Shown here: positions 34,932 to 43,060 of the stretch, piece by piece
Layout of the letters: every line of letters begins with the position of its first letter
How positions within the stretch are numbered: position 1 is the stretch's first letter
Assembly: GCA_964538505.1 (NCBI GenBank)
Contig: CAZIDY010000006.1
Coordinates: 1-64,000 of the forward strand
Direction: 5' to 3'
From: Zeimonas sp964538505
Lineage (GTDB): Bacteria > Pseudomonadota > Gammaproteobacteria > Burkholderiales > Burkholderiaceae_E
DNA length: 64,000 nt
The notes under the pieces: model-generated
Seen by the model: the letters and a program-made list of their open reading frames with translations, nothing else
Databases searched by the model: none
Told to the model about the DNA's origin: nothing
Program-made: the position numbers and the translations under genes

Positions 34932-37003
34932 GTCCGGACAGTAAACCCCGCCTCCACGCCGCCATCGACATCGCGCACGAACGCGCGACCGCCGTGGAAC
35001 TCGCCGACCAGGCGTACGAGGTACAGGCCGAGCCCGAGGTGCGTGCCGGACGACGCACGATGCTCGCGTACCGACACCATCGAATCGAACAGGCTCTCGC
35101 GCATCGCTGCGGGCAGCGCGTGGCCCTGGTTGTGCACCGAGATCGACAACATCGGCGCGCCCGATTCCACGATCGGGCGCAGCGAGAGCACGATCGCGCT
35201 TTCGCCCTCGGCGAAATCGACTGCGTTGGAGACGAGCTTGTCGAGCGCCTGCGCGATCGCCTCGGGAACGACCGGGCATGGCGCCGACGCGATCGTGCAG
35301 TCGAGCTCGAAGGTGCGCGGGGCGAACACGTCGCGATAGCCGTCGACGCAGGCCTGCAGCAGCGCGACGAGGTCGACGGTCTCGAGCTCGCTGTCGGCGA
35401 GCATCGATTCGAGGCTCGATGCCTCACCCATGCTCGCGACGATGCGTTCGAGCCGCTGCGTGCCGTCGCGTGCGCGCGCGAGCCATGAATCGCGCTGCGC
35501 CGAACCGGCGCGCAGCGTGTCGGATTCGGCGGCGAGGTTCTCGAGCGACGAGCGCACGACCATGATCGGCGTGCGCAGTTCATGCACGAGTCGCCCGCGC
35601 AGGTTTCCGACGTACTGCTGGTGCTGGCGCAGGCGCTCGAGCACGCTCGAATAGCTCTGCGCCAGCGAGCCGATCTCGTCGTCGACCATCGGCTCGCGCA
35701 CGCTGCCGACGACGCGTCCGCGCGGGTCGATCGCGCGCTCCGCCTGTCCGCGCAATCGCACGATGCGCGCAACCGTCACCGACCCCACCGCAAGCAGCGC
35801 AAGCGCGGTTGCGGCCATCGCAGCTGCGGTGAGCAGCGTGAGCCGCTCGATGGCGCGCGCATGCGTGCCCAGCCGTGAACCGGTGTGCTCCTCGACGACG
35901 AGCGCACCAACGACACGATCACCGACCCAGACCGGCTGCGCGCTCGTCAGCAGCCACGAGGGCAGTCCGCTGTCCGAGTCGACGCGCTCGGCCTGCTGCG
36001 CGGCGAAGCCGGTCAGCGCGCGACTGAGCGGCGGCTGCTCCGATCGATCAGGCGACGCGGCATCGGGTGTGAAAACCTCGAAGCGCCCGGGACGCAGGTG
36101 CACGGTTGCGGCGAGCAGCCGTCGCGCGAGACGCCCCTGCCAGTCGTCGGGCGGAGGAGGTCCGGCGGCAATCGCACCCGATTGCGCGAGCAAGGCTCCG
36201 CTCGCGTCGAACACCGACACCCTTCCGCTCGCGCGTGCGAGCCCGCGCACCGCGTCGGACCACAGCACCGAACGAGGGTCGCGCGCCTGCTCGGCGAGCG
36301 GCTGCACCGGGGTGAGCAGACCCGAATCGCCGCGGCCTTCGATGCGGCGCGAGCCGAGGTAGTCGACGTCGATGACGTGCACGCGCAGGAAGCGCGGCTC
36401 TTCCTCGAACCCGATCTCGGCAACCCAGCCACCCGGACGCTCGCTCGGCGTGAGCTCGCGCGAGCGCATCGTCTCGGGCGTTTCGCCGAACTCGACGATC
36501 AACCGGTCGCCTGCGAGATCGACGCCGTCGACGCGTTGCGGAAGCACCAGCCGCTCGTCGTCGGCGTCGACGAGCAGGAAGAAACCCGGGCGTTCCTGCG
36601 CGCGCGCCGCGGCGAGGCGCACGTTCATCGAGCCGACACTCGCGTTCGGCACGACGGCCGCATCCACCGGGCGCATCGGCAGCGCCCTGCCCGGAGCTTC
36701 GATCCATTCACGGGCATCGTTGTCGACGACGACGTCAGCGAGCAGCTCTACCGGCAGCAGCTCGGCGCCGGCGCGCCGGCGCAGCGTCGCCTGCTCGACA
36801 TCGAACAGCGCGCGGTGCTCGTGCAGCGACGCGGCGAGGTTGCGCGCCGCCTGCCCCTGGTTCTCGATCCGCTCGTTGCGCGCGAACTCGGCCATGACCT
36901 CGACGAAGCGCAGGCCGATCGGCGGCAGCGCAAGCAGAGGCACCATCGCAAGCGCAAGGCTGAAGCGAAGCCCGATCGGAAGTCGCCAGCGGCGCGCATT
37001 CAT
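34913..37003 (-). CDS. Sensor histidine kinase, proteobacterial dedicated-sortase-system type (PdsS-like)
   Basis: 696 residues. A membrane helix at about 11-31, a very large periplasmic region (about 32-387), a second helix at about 388-412, a HAMP-like segment, then H-box LVHELRTPIMVVRSSLENLA with H474 and an ATPase domain with GLGLYLVRLVGEFHGG. Length, order and paired regulator match the dedicated-sortase histidine kinase family (TIGR03785) as I remember it. The last residues VKGEG come from a dispersed repeat. Starts with a 4-bp overlap of the regulator stop. No sortase or sortase target is nearby. Confidence 0.85.
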   Translation of the reverse strand: MNARRWRLPIGLRFSLALAMVPLLALPPIGLRFVEVMAEFARNERIENQGQAARNLAASLHEHRALFDVEQATLRRRAGAELLPVELLADVVVDNDAREWIEAPGRALPMRPVDAAVVPNASVGSMNVRLAAARAQERPGFFLLVDADDERLVLPQRVDGVDLAGDRLIVEFGETPETMRSRELTPSERPGGWVAEIGFEEEPRFLRVHVIDVDYLGSRRIEGRGDSGLLTPVQPLAEQARDPRSVLWSDAVRGLARASGRVSVFDASGALLAQSGAIAAGPPPPDDWQGRLARRLLAATVHLRPGRFEVFTPDAASPDRSEQPPLSRALTGFAAQQAERVDSDSGLPSWLLTSAQPVWVGDRVVGALVVEEHTGSRLGTHARAIERLTLLTAAAMAATALALLAVGSVTVARIVRLRGQAERAIDPRGRVVGSVREPMVDDEIGSLAQSYSSVLERLRQHQQYVGNLRGRLVHELRTPIMVVRSSLENLAAESDTLRAGSAQRDSWLARARDGTQRLERIVASMGEASSLESMLADSELETVDLVALLQACVDGYRDVFAPRTFELDCTIASAPCPVVPEAIAQALDKLVSNAVDFAEGESAIVLSLRPIVESGAPMLSISVHNQGHALPAAMRESLFDSMVSVREHRASSGTHLGLGLYLVRLVGEFHGGRAFVRDVDGGVEAGFTVRTVKGEG

Positions 37004-37704
37004 CGGTTCGCGGGACGTTCGACGAAGCGGTAGCCGAGTCCGTAGACGGTTTCGATCGCGTCGAACGCGGCGTCGACCGCTTCGAACTTGCGCCGGATGC
37101 GCTTCACGTACGACGTGACGGTCTGGTCGTCGACGACGAGATTCGCTTCACGCATCAGCGCATCGCGATTCTTCACGTGCCCCGGATGCCGCGCCAGCGC
37201 GTGCAGCATCCAGAACTCGGTGACCGTGAGCTCGACGGGCAGCTCGCGCCACGTCGCCTCGAAACGTGCGGAATCGAGTACCAGCGGACCCCGCACGAGC
37301 CGCTCTCCACTCCTCATCGGCTGTGCGAGCGCGTCGACGCGCCGAAGCAGCGCGGTCACGCGGGCGAGCAGGTGCGGGAAGCTCACGTTCTTCGTCACAT
37401 AGTCGTCGGCGCCCAGGCGCAGCCCGGAGACGATGTCGATCTCCGACTCGCGCGCCGACAGCATCAGGATCGGCAGCGTACGTGCGTGCTCGCGCAGCCA
37501 GCGGCACAGCTCGAAGCCGCCGTCGGGCTCGTCCCCCAGCCCGACATCGATGATCGCGAGGTCCGGCAGGCGCGCAGTGAGTGCCTGCTGCGCCTGCGCC
37601 CGATCGGCGTAGCCGGAAGCCTCGAAGCCGTGGCGCACGAACGCGTCGCAAAGGTTCGCGCGGATGGCGGGTTCGTCCTCGACGATGGCAATGCGGCGGC
37701 TCAT
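37000..37704 (-). CDS. Response regulator, proteobacterial dedicated-sortase-system type (PdsR-like)
   Basis: 234 residues. Receiver with MSRRIAIVEDEPAIRANLCD, phospho-acceptor D53 in LAIIDVGLGDEPDGGFELCR and K105 in YVTKNVS; C-terminal winged helix with ELTVTEFWMLHALARHPGHV and a late stretch AFDAIETVYGLGYRFVE. The DVGLGD and TEFW...HPGHVK features fit the dedicated-sortase response regulator family (TIGR03787). The start was placed at MSRRIAIVED, though an ATG six codons earlier is possible; neither has a strong Shine-Dalgarno. Coupled to its kinase. Confidence 0.88.
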   Translation of the reverse strand: MSRRIAIVEDEPAIRANLCDAFVRHGFEASGYADRAQAQQALTARLPDLAIIDVGLGDEPDGGFELCRWLREHARTLPILMLSARESEIDIVSGLRLGADDYVTKNVSFPHLLARVTALLRRVDALAQPMRSGERLVRGPLVLDSARFEATWRELPVELTVTEFWMLHALARHPGHVKNRDALMREANLVVDDQTVTSYVKRIRRKFEAVDAAFDAIETVYGLGYRFVERPANR

Positions 37705-37913
37705 CGGAACAATGTAGCGCAAAGGGGTGTACCGCCGGGATGCGCCAGTCGCGGCACGTGCCGCCGCCGAGGCGGTGCCCGAACTTTGCCCGAATCCGGC
37801 CCGGATGCATCCGCATCGAGCCCCCTATGATCCCGGCCGGGGGCGTCCAATCGACGCAGACGGGCGACCGAAGCCTGCGCGTCGACACCGCCCCCATCGC
37901 TTCCGGAACATTC

Positions 37914-38066
37914 ATGGCTCGAGAATCCACACCCGAAACGCTTCCCCTGCACGCCGATGCGCCGAACTTCGACTGGCGCGAGTGGTTGTCCTTCGTCGGC
38001 TCGGTGCTCGGTACGGCGCTGGTCGTTTCCGTCGTGCTCGGCGGCATCGTATTGCTGCTCGCCTGA
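37914..38066 (+). CDS. Small single-pass membrane protein, unknown function
   Basis: 50 residues: an acidic, Pro-containing soluble start (MARESTPETLPLHADAPNFD), then WREWLSFVGSVLGTALVVSV continuing as one membrane helix to the C-terminus. The composition is clearly protein-like and the hydrophobic block is typical of small tail-anchored bacterial proteins. Weak Shine-Dalgarno (CGGAAC). It sits in the gap between the dedicated-sortase-type regulator (divergent) and the SEC-C protein (convergent). I do not recognise a family. Confidence 0.55.
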   Translation: MARESTPETLPLHADAPNFDWREWLSFVGSVLGTALVVSVVLGGIVLLLA

Positions 38067-38145
38067 AGCTCTGGCTGGCAGACGCGCCGGCCCGCGTCAT
38101 GCGGGCCATGTGCGGCGCTCGGAAAGCGCACGCGGCACTTCCGGA

Positions 38146-38847
38146 TCAGTTCGCGCCGCAGCAGCTCTTGTACTTGCGACCGCTGCCGCAGCGGCACGGA
38201 TCGTTGCGGCCGATCTTCGGCTCGGTGCGCCGCACCGTCTCGACACGCATCGCGGCCGGCGTCGTACCCGCTTCGCGGTACGGCCGGAAGAATTCGTGTA
38301 TGTCGGCGACGTCGCCGATCATCCGGTCGATCAGCCCGTCGCGCTCGGCGGGCGTCAGCGTGTCGGCGAGATCGTCGTCTTCGAGCACCGAGGCGAGCGA
38401 ATCCATCGCATCGAGCGCGTCGTCGAACTCCTTCTCGGCAAGCAGCGACTCCCAGCTGTCCGGATGAAGCTCGACGCCTCGCAGGAAGCCGACCGCCCAG
38501 GCGACGCCGTCGGCGTTGCCGTCGTCGTCGTACGACAGCACCGGTCCGAACTCGTCCGCATCGAGGTTTGCGGCGACCCGTGCGGCGTGACGCCGTAGCA
38601 GCAGGGCGATCTCGGCATGCCCGCCGGAGGGCGCCACGGCATCCTCGTTCCCGAGCACCTGCGCGAGCAGCGCGTCTTCGCCGAGCACGTCGGGAACGCA
38701 GGCGAGCGCGGCGAGGAAGCCGTCGACTTCCTCGACGACCATTGCGTTCTCGTTGTCGGTCTGGTCGAGCAGCACGTCGAGACGGGCGAAATCGTTCTCG
38801 TCGAGCGGCCGCTGATCGACCGCCGAAAGCGGCGACAGGGAGATCAT
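38146..38847 (-). CDS. UPF0149/YecA-family protein with C-terminal SEC-C motif
   Basis: 233 residues. The N-terminal three quarters match the YecA/UPF0149 alpha-helical fold (LDENDFARLDVLLDQ, VDGFLAALACVPDVL, GVAWAVGFLRGVEL). The last residues RNDPCRCGSGRKYKSCCG form a SEC-C zinc-binding motif (C-x-C-x8-C-C) like that at the SecA C-terminus; such proteins can bind SecB or ribosomes. It stands alone on the minus strand, with a strong hairpin between its start and the Spy-like gene. Confidence 0.92.
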   Translation of the reverse strand: MISLSPLSAVDQRPLDENDFARLDVLLDQTDNENAMVVEEVDGFLAALACVPDVLGEDALLAQVLGNEDAVAPSGGHAEIALLLRRHAARVAANLDADEFGPVLSYDDDGNADGVAWAVGFLRGVELHPDSWESLLAEKEFDDALDAMDSLASVLEDDDLADTLTPAERDGLIDRMIGDVADIHEFFRPYREAGTTPAAMRVETVRRTEPKIGRNDPCRCGSGRKYKSCCGAN

Positions 38848-38912
38848 GACGAGGATGGTACTGCGGTACCGATCCCGAGCACGGACGGTCGCCGCGATGC
38901 GACACGAAGAAC

Positions 38913-38949
38913 GCCGCCGGCCGGCATCATCGGGATGCCGGCCGGCGGC
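38913..38949 (-). terminator. Strong 15-bp hairpin downstream of the CpxP/Spy-like gene
   Basis: Perfect inverted repeat: GCCGCCGGCCGGCAT (38913-38927), 7-nt loop, ATGCCGGCCGGCGGC (38935-38949). It lies between the Spy-like stop (38995) and the SEC-C gene start (38847), so it probably ends the Spy-like transcript. No U-run follows, so Rho may be needed. Confidence 0.6.
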
Positions 38950-38994
38950 CGGACGCCCGGCGCAGGAGCCTGCCCGGGCAACGGACGGCGCCCC

Positions 38995-39513
38995 TCAGCT
39001 GCGCGGGCCGCGGCGCCCCTGCCGCTCCTGCACCTTCGCCTGCTGCTCGGGCGTGAGCACCTTGTAGATCTCGTTCAGGCTGCGCGCGCGCAGTTGCGCC
39101 ATCTCGCTCATCGCCTGCGCGTTGCGCTCGGCGAGCGCGCGCACCCTGGCCTCGTCGTAGTCGCTCGACAGCGCGAGCTTCGCGAACTCGCCGCGCGCCT
39201 CACGCAGCACCTTGGCCTGCTCGCGCATCTTCGGCGCCGCCACATGACGGATCTCGAAGATGCGGTCGCGCTGCTCGTCGCTCAGGTCGATCCCGCGCAG
39301 GAAGGCGCCGCCGTGGCCGTGCCGTCCGTGCATGTGCGCACCGCGGTGATGCCCGTCGCCGCCGTGGCGCCAGTGCGCGTGATGTTTCATCATCATCTTC
39401 GACGGACCGGCCTGCGGCCCGGCATCGGGCGAGGCTTGCGCGGAGACTAGAAATGGAACCGCCAGCGCAAGGCTGCCGGCAACGGTGAACGCTGCGATTC
39501 GTGCGGGTTTCAT
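38995..39513 (-). CDS. Spy/CpxP-family periplasmic chaperone-like protein
   Basis: 172 residues. Signal peptide (MKPARIAAFTVAGSLALAVP, cleavage near AQA). A His/Met/Gly-rich segment (about 38-68, many HH, MHGRHGHG) could bind copper or nickel. Two LTxxQ-type repeats: LSDEQRDRIFEI and LTPEQQAKVQE, in an all-helical C-terminal domain typical of Spy, CpxP and related metal-resistance proteins. Divergent from a CpxRA-like two-component system across 173 bp with a CpxR-type box, as in enterobacterial cpxP/cpxRA. Confidence 0.9.
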   Translation of the reverse strand: MKPARIAAFTVAGSLALAVPFLVSAQASPDAGPQAGPSKMMMKHHAHWRHGGDGHHRGAHMHGRHGHGGAFLRGIDLSDEQRDRIFEIRHVAAPKMREQAKVLREARGEFAKLALSSDYDEARVRALAERNAQAMSEMAQLRARSLNEIYKVLTPEQQAKVQERQGRRGPRS

Positions 39514-39609
39514 GCTTCGGACTCCTGTTTCTGGAAGGGCCGACGCCGAAGATGCGCCGGTACGGTTCGAAGCTTGCCGGCGCGACGCGTTAACCGCGGC
39601 GCGCGATGT

Positions 39610-39624
39610 GTAAGCGTTGGTAAA
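39610..39624. promoter_or_regulatory. CpxR-type operator
   Basis: GTAAG-CGTTG-GTAAA, a tandem pair one base off the enterobacterial CpxR consensus GTAAA-N5-GTAAA. It sits between the Spy/CpxP-like gene (start 39513, minus) and the response regulator (start 39687, plus), about where a shared activator would bind. Confidence 0.6.
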
Positions 39625-39686
39625 GAAGCGTGTCGATCATGCAGCGCCGTGCGATGCAGGCCGCGCGGCTCGATATGATCGGCGCC

Positions 39687-40406
39687 ATGTCTGCATCCCC
39701 TGCCGAACACGGCGACCTGCCACGCGTCCTGCTCGTCGACGACGACGAGGAGCTGAGCGACCTGCTCGTCGAGTACCTGCGCCGCGACGGCTTCGACGCC
39801 GAGGCGGCCGGCGACGGCCTGACCGGCGTCACACGCGCGCTCGAGGGCGGCTTCGACATCGTCGTGCTCGACGTGATGATGCCCGGCATCGACGGCGTCG
39901 AGGCGCTGCGTCGCATCCGCGCATCGAGCCGCGTGCCGGTGCTGATGCTCACCGCACGCGGCGACGACGTCGATCGCATCGTCGGGCTGGAGCTCGGCGC
40001 CGACGACTACGTGGCGAAGCCGTGCACTCCGCGCGAGCTCGCCGCACGGCTGAAGGCGATCCTGCGTCGCGTACGCGAGGCGCGCGATGCGCACGCGGCC
40101 GGTTCGTCGATCGTCGCCGGGCCGCTCGCGATCTGGCCGGGGCAACGCCGCGCGTTCCTGCATGGAGAGCCGCTCGCGCTGACGAGCACCGAGTTCAACG
40201 TGCTCTCGACGCTCGCTCGCCAGGCCGGCAATGTCGTCGACAAGGGAGAGCTTTCGCAGCAGGCTCTCGGGCGTCCTCTCGCCCGCTTCGACCGCAGCCT
40301 CGACGTACACGTGAGCAGCCTGCGCCAGAAGCTCGGCACGCGCGATGACGGCTCGCCGTGGATCGAGACGGTGCGCGGACGCGGCTACCAGTTCGTTCTC
40401 GACTGA
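39687..40406 (+). CDS. OmpR-family response regulator, CpxR-like
   Basis: 239 residues. Receiver with acidic V17-D18-D19-D20, phospho-acceptor D62 (VVLDVMMPGIDG) and K111 (YVAKPCT), then an OmpR-type winged helix (LTSTEFNVLSTLARQAG, DVHVSSLRQKLG, VRGRGYQF). The KPCTPRELAARLKAILRR region and length are CpxR-like. Start chosen at MSASPAEHGD; in-frame ATGs 4 and more codons upstream cannot be excluded. 23 bp before its kinase. Likely autoregulated through the GTAA-type box upstream. Confidence 0.9.
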   Translation: MSASPAEHGDLPRVLLVDDDEELSDLLVEYLRRDGFDAEAAGDGLTGVTRALEGGFDIVVLDVMMPGIDGVEALRRIRASSRVPVLMLTARGDDVDRIVGLELGADDYVAKPCTPRELAARLKAILRRVREARDAHAAGSSIVAGPLAIWPGQRRAFLHGEPLALTSTEFNVLSTLARQAGNVVDKGELSQQALGRPLARFDRSLDVHVSSLRQKLGTRDDGSPWIETVRGRGYQFVLD

Positions 40407-40429
40407 GAAATTCACCGACCGGAGCCCAC

Positions 40430-41782
40430 GTGGGACGCCTGTTCTGGAAGTTCCTGCTCGCGTTCTGGCTCGCGCTGATCGCCGCGATCGCGCTGGTCGG
40501 CGCGCTCGTCACGCTTCACCAGCAGGACGTGCGCGAGGACGCGGCATCGCTGGCCGGGGGGCCGCGCACCGAGCTCGCCGTACGTTCGGCGGCGGCGACG
40601 CTGCGGCACGGCGGCATCGACGCGTTGCGTGACTGGCTGCTCGATGACGAGAACATACGCATCGCTTCCGGCGTCTACGCGGTGGGCCACAACGACGACG
40701 AGCTGCTCGGCCGCCCGGTTTCCGCCGACGCAATCGAGCGCGCGCGCGAATACGCGCACAGCGCAGATTCGCGCATGCGACGTGGCGTCCGCTACGATGA
40801 AGCAAGCGGTCTGCTGCTCTTCGTTCCATCGACCGAAGCACCCCGGCGCCCGCGGCGGGCGGCGCCGATACCGCTGTCGGCGATCGTCGGCGCAGGGTTG
40901 CTCGCCAGCCTTGCCTTCAGCGCGCTGCTCGCGTGGTACCTCACGAAACCGATCCGTCATCTGCGCAGCGGCTTCGGCTCGCTCGCGCGCGGTGCGCTCG
41001 ACACCCGCGTGGCCCAACGCATGGGACGCCGCAACGACGAACTCGCCGATCTGGGCCGCGAGTTCGACCGCATGGCCGGGCAATTGCAGCAGTTGATCGG
41101 CGCGCAGCGCCGGCTGCTGCACGACGTGTCACACGAGCTTCGTTCGCCGCTGGCGCGGCTGCAGGCGGCGATCGGCATCGCCCGGCAGGACCCCGCACGG
41201 CGCGACGCGATGCTCGAGCGGATCGAACGCGACACGGTGCGCGTCGACGGGCTGGTCGGCGAGCTGCTTACGCTCGCACGCCTGGAGGCGAGCCCGGCAG
41301 ACGCCGCGATCGAAGAGGTCGACCTCGCCGAACTGGTCGCGTCGATCGTCGACGACGCGCGCTTCGAGGCGCGGGCCGCGGGCCGCGAGCTCGCGTACGA
41401 GGAACGGCTCGAGCGCCGCCACACGAAAGGACGCGCCGATCTGCTGCACCGCGCATTCGAGAACGTCGTGCGCAATGCGCTGAAGTTCGCGCCGCCCGGC
41501 AGCCGCATCGACGTGCGCGCACAGGCGCAGGCACACGGGCCGTTCCGGCTGATCGTCGCCGACCGCGGCCCCGGCATCGCGGACGACGAACGCGAGTCGA
41601 TCTTCGAGCCCTTCCACCGGGGGCGCGCCGCAGCGTCGACGCGCAGCGCCGATGCACCGGCGCCCGGCTACGGGCTGGGTCTCGCAATCGCGCGGCGGGC
41701 GATCGAGCTGCACGGGGGACACATCGCCGCCGCACCGCGCGAAGGCGGCGGCCTCGTGGTCACGATCGAGCTGCCGATGTGA
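40430..41782 (+). CDS. Sensor histidine kinase, CpxA-like
   Basis: 450 residues with a GTG start, supported by GGAG 5 nt upstream; no ATG gives a sensible N-terminus. Membrane helices at about 8-28 and 148-170 bracket a periplasmic domain; a HAMP domain (TKPIRHLRSGFGSLARGALD) follows, H-box LLHDVSHELRSPLARLQAA with H235, N-box FENVVRNALKFAP, G-boxes ADRGPGI and GYGLGLAIARR. The DVSHELRSPLARLQ block is characteristic of CpxA-type kinases. Its 3' end overlaps the convergent MFS gene by 23 bp. Confidence 0.92.
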   Translation: MGRLFWKFLLAFWLALIAAIALVGALVTLHQQDVREDAASLAGGPRTELAVRSAAATLRHGGIDALRDWLLDDENIRIASGVYAVGHNDDELLGRPVSADAIERAREYAHSADSRMRRGVRYDEASGLLLFVPSTEAPRRPRRAAPIPLSAIVGAGLLASLAFSALLAWYLTKPIRHLRSGFGSLARGALDTRVAQRMGRRNDELADLGREFDRMAGQLQQLIGAQRRLLHDVSHELRSPLARLQAAIGIARQDPARRDAMLERIERDTVRVDGLVGELLTLARLEASPADAAIEEVDLAELVASIVDDARFEARAAGRELAYEERLERRHTKGRADLLHRAFENVVRNALKFAPPGSRIDVRAQAQAHGPFRLIVADRGPGIADDERESIFEPFHRGRAAASTRSADAPAPGYGLGLAIARRAIELHGGHIAAAPREGGGLVVTIELPM

Positions 41783-43052
41783 GCAGGCCGGGCAGCCGGT
41801 CGTGACGACGCAGCCGCAGCAGCAACCAGGCGACGATCGAGATGTTCAGCCCGTTCCAGGCGATGCCGTGCAGGAAAGCGGCGTCGTAGGAGCCGGTGAG
41901 GTCGAACAGCACACCCGACAGCCAGCCACCGAGCGCCATGCCGAACAGCGTGGCGGTGATCACGAGCCCGACGCGCAGCCCGGCACCCGAGGCCGGGAAG
42001 AACTCGCGCACGATGATCGCGTACGACGGAACGATGCCGCCCTGGAACAGGCCGAACAGCGCCGAGATGACGTACAGCGAGGCGAGCGAGTCGAAAGGCA
42101 GGAACAGCACCAGCGCGATCGCCTGCAGCACCGAGCCGAGCAGCAGCGTACGCAGGCCGCCGATGCGGTCGCAGATGAGACCGAAGGCGATGCGGCTGAT
42201 CACGCCGAAGCCGAGCATCAGCGAGAGCATCTCGGCCCCGCGTGCCGGCCCGAAGCCGAGATCGCCGCAGTAGGCGACGATATGCACCTGCGGCATCGAC
42301 ATCGCCACGCAGCAGGCGACACCGGCGATGCACAGCAACACGAGCAGCGCGCGCGACGAGATCCCGAGGCGCTCGAGCGGACTGATTGACGACACGATCG
42401 GCTGAGCGGCGAGCGCGGCCGATGGGGCCACCGCCGCCGGAGCCGCCGCGGTCGCACGCTCCGGCTGCACCGCCCGCCGACGCAGCAGCTGCGCGAGCGG
42501 CACGATCGTGAACAGGCAGAACAGCCCGATGCCGACGTAGGTCTGTCGCCACCCGACCGTCTCGACGAAGTGCTGCACGACCGGTGGCCAGAAGGTGCCC
42601 GCCAGGTAATTGCCGCTCGCGCAGATCGCCACCGCGATGCCGCGCCGCCGATGGAACCAGAACGAGGTATCGGTGACAAGCGGGCTGAAGGTTGCCGAGC
42701 TGCCGAGCATGCCGATCAGCAGGCCCTGCACGACGGCGAACATCCAGATGTCGCCGGCGGCCGCGGCGAGCATGAAGCCGGCGCCGATCGACACGCCGCC
42801 GATCGTCAGCGGAACGACGATTCCGTAGCGATCGGTCAGGCGCCCCATCAGGATGCCGCCGATGCCGAAACCGATCATCGTCATCGTGTACGGCAGCGAC
42901 GCCACGCCGCGCGCGACGTCGAACTCGGCCTGCACCGCGGGCAGCACGACGACGACGACGTACATCCCGCAGCCGCCGATCGTCGCCAGCGCGAGGCTGA
43001 CGAAGAGACGGAACCAGGCGTACGGCGAGTCGACTTCGTGCGACAGATGCAT
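41760..43052 (-). CDS. MFS transporter, oxalate/formate antiporter-like
   Basis: 430 residues with twelve predicted membrane segments. The MFS loop motif is GRLTDRYG after helix 2 and a counterpart in GLICDRIGGLRT after helix 8; an Ala/Arg/Pro-rich cytoplasmic loop (about 200-235) splits the halves. The sequence resembles the monocarboxylate/oxalate-formate subgroup. Start MHLSHEVDSP lies just before the first helix. 8 bp downstream of the helicase gene on the same strand. Substrate unknown. Confidence 0.87.
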   Translation of the reverse strand: MHLSHEVDSPYAWFRLFVSLALATIGGCGMYVVVVVLPAVQAEFDVARGVASLPYTMTMIGFGIGGILMGRLTDRYGIVVPLTIGGVSIGAGFMLAAAAGDIWMFAVVQGLLIGMLGSSATFSPLVTDTSFWFHRRRGIAVAICASGNYLAGTFWPPVVQHFVETVGWRQTYVGIGLFCLFTIVPLAQLLRRRAVQPERATAAAPAAVAPSAALAAQPIVSSISPLERLGISSRALLVLLCIAGVACCVAMSMPQVHIVAYCGDLGFGPARGAEMLSLMLGFGVISRIAFGLICDRIGGLRTLLLGSVLQAIALVLFLPFDSLASLYVISALFGLFQGGIVPSYAIIVREFFPASGAGLRVGLVITATLFGMALGGWLSGVLFDLTGSYDAAFLHGIAWNGLNISIVAWLLLRLRRHDRLPGLLTSAARS

Positions 43053-43060
43053 CGACGGGC

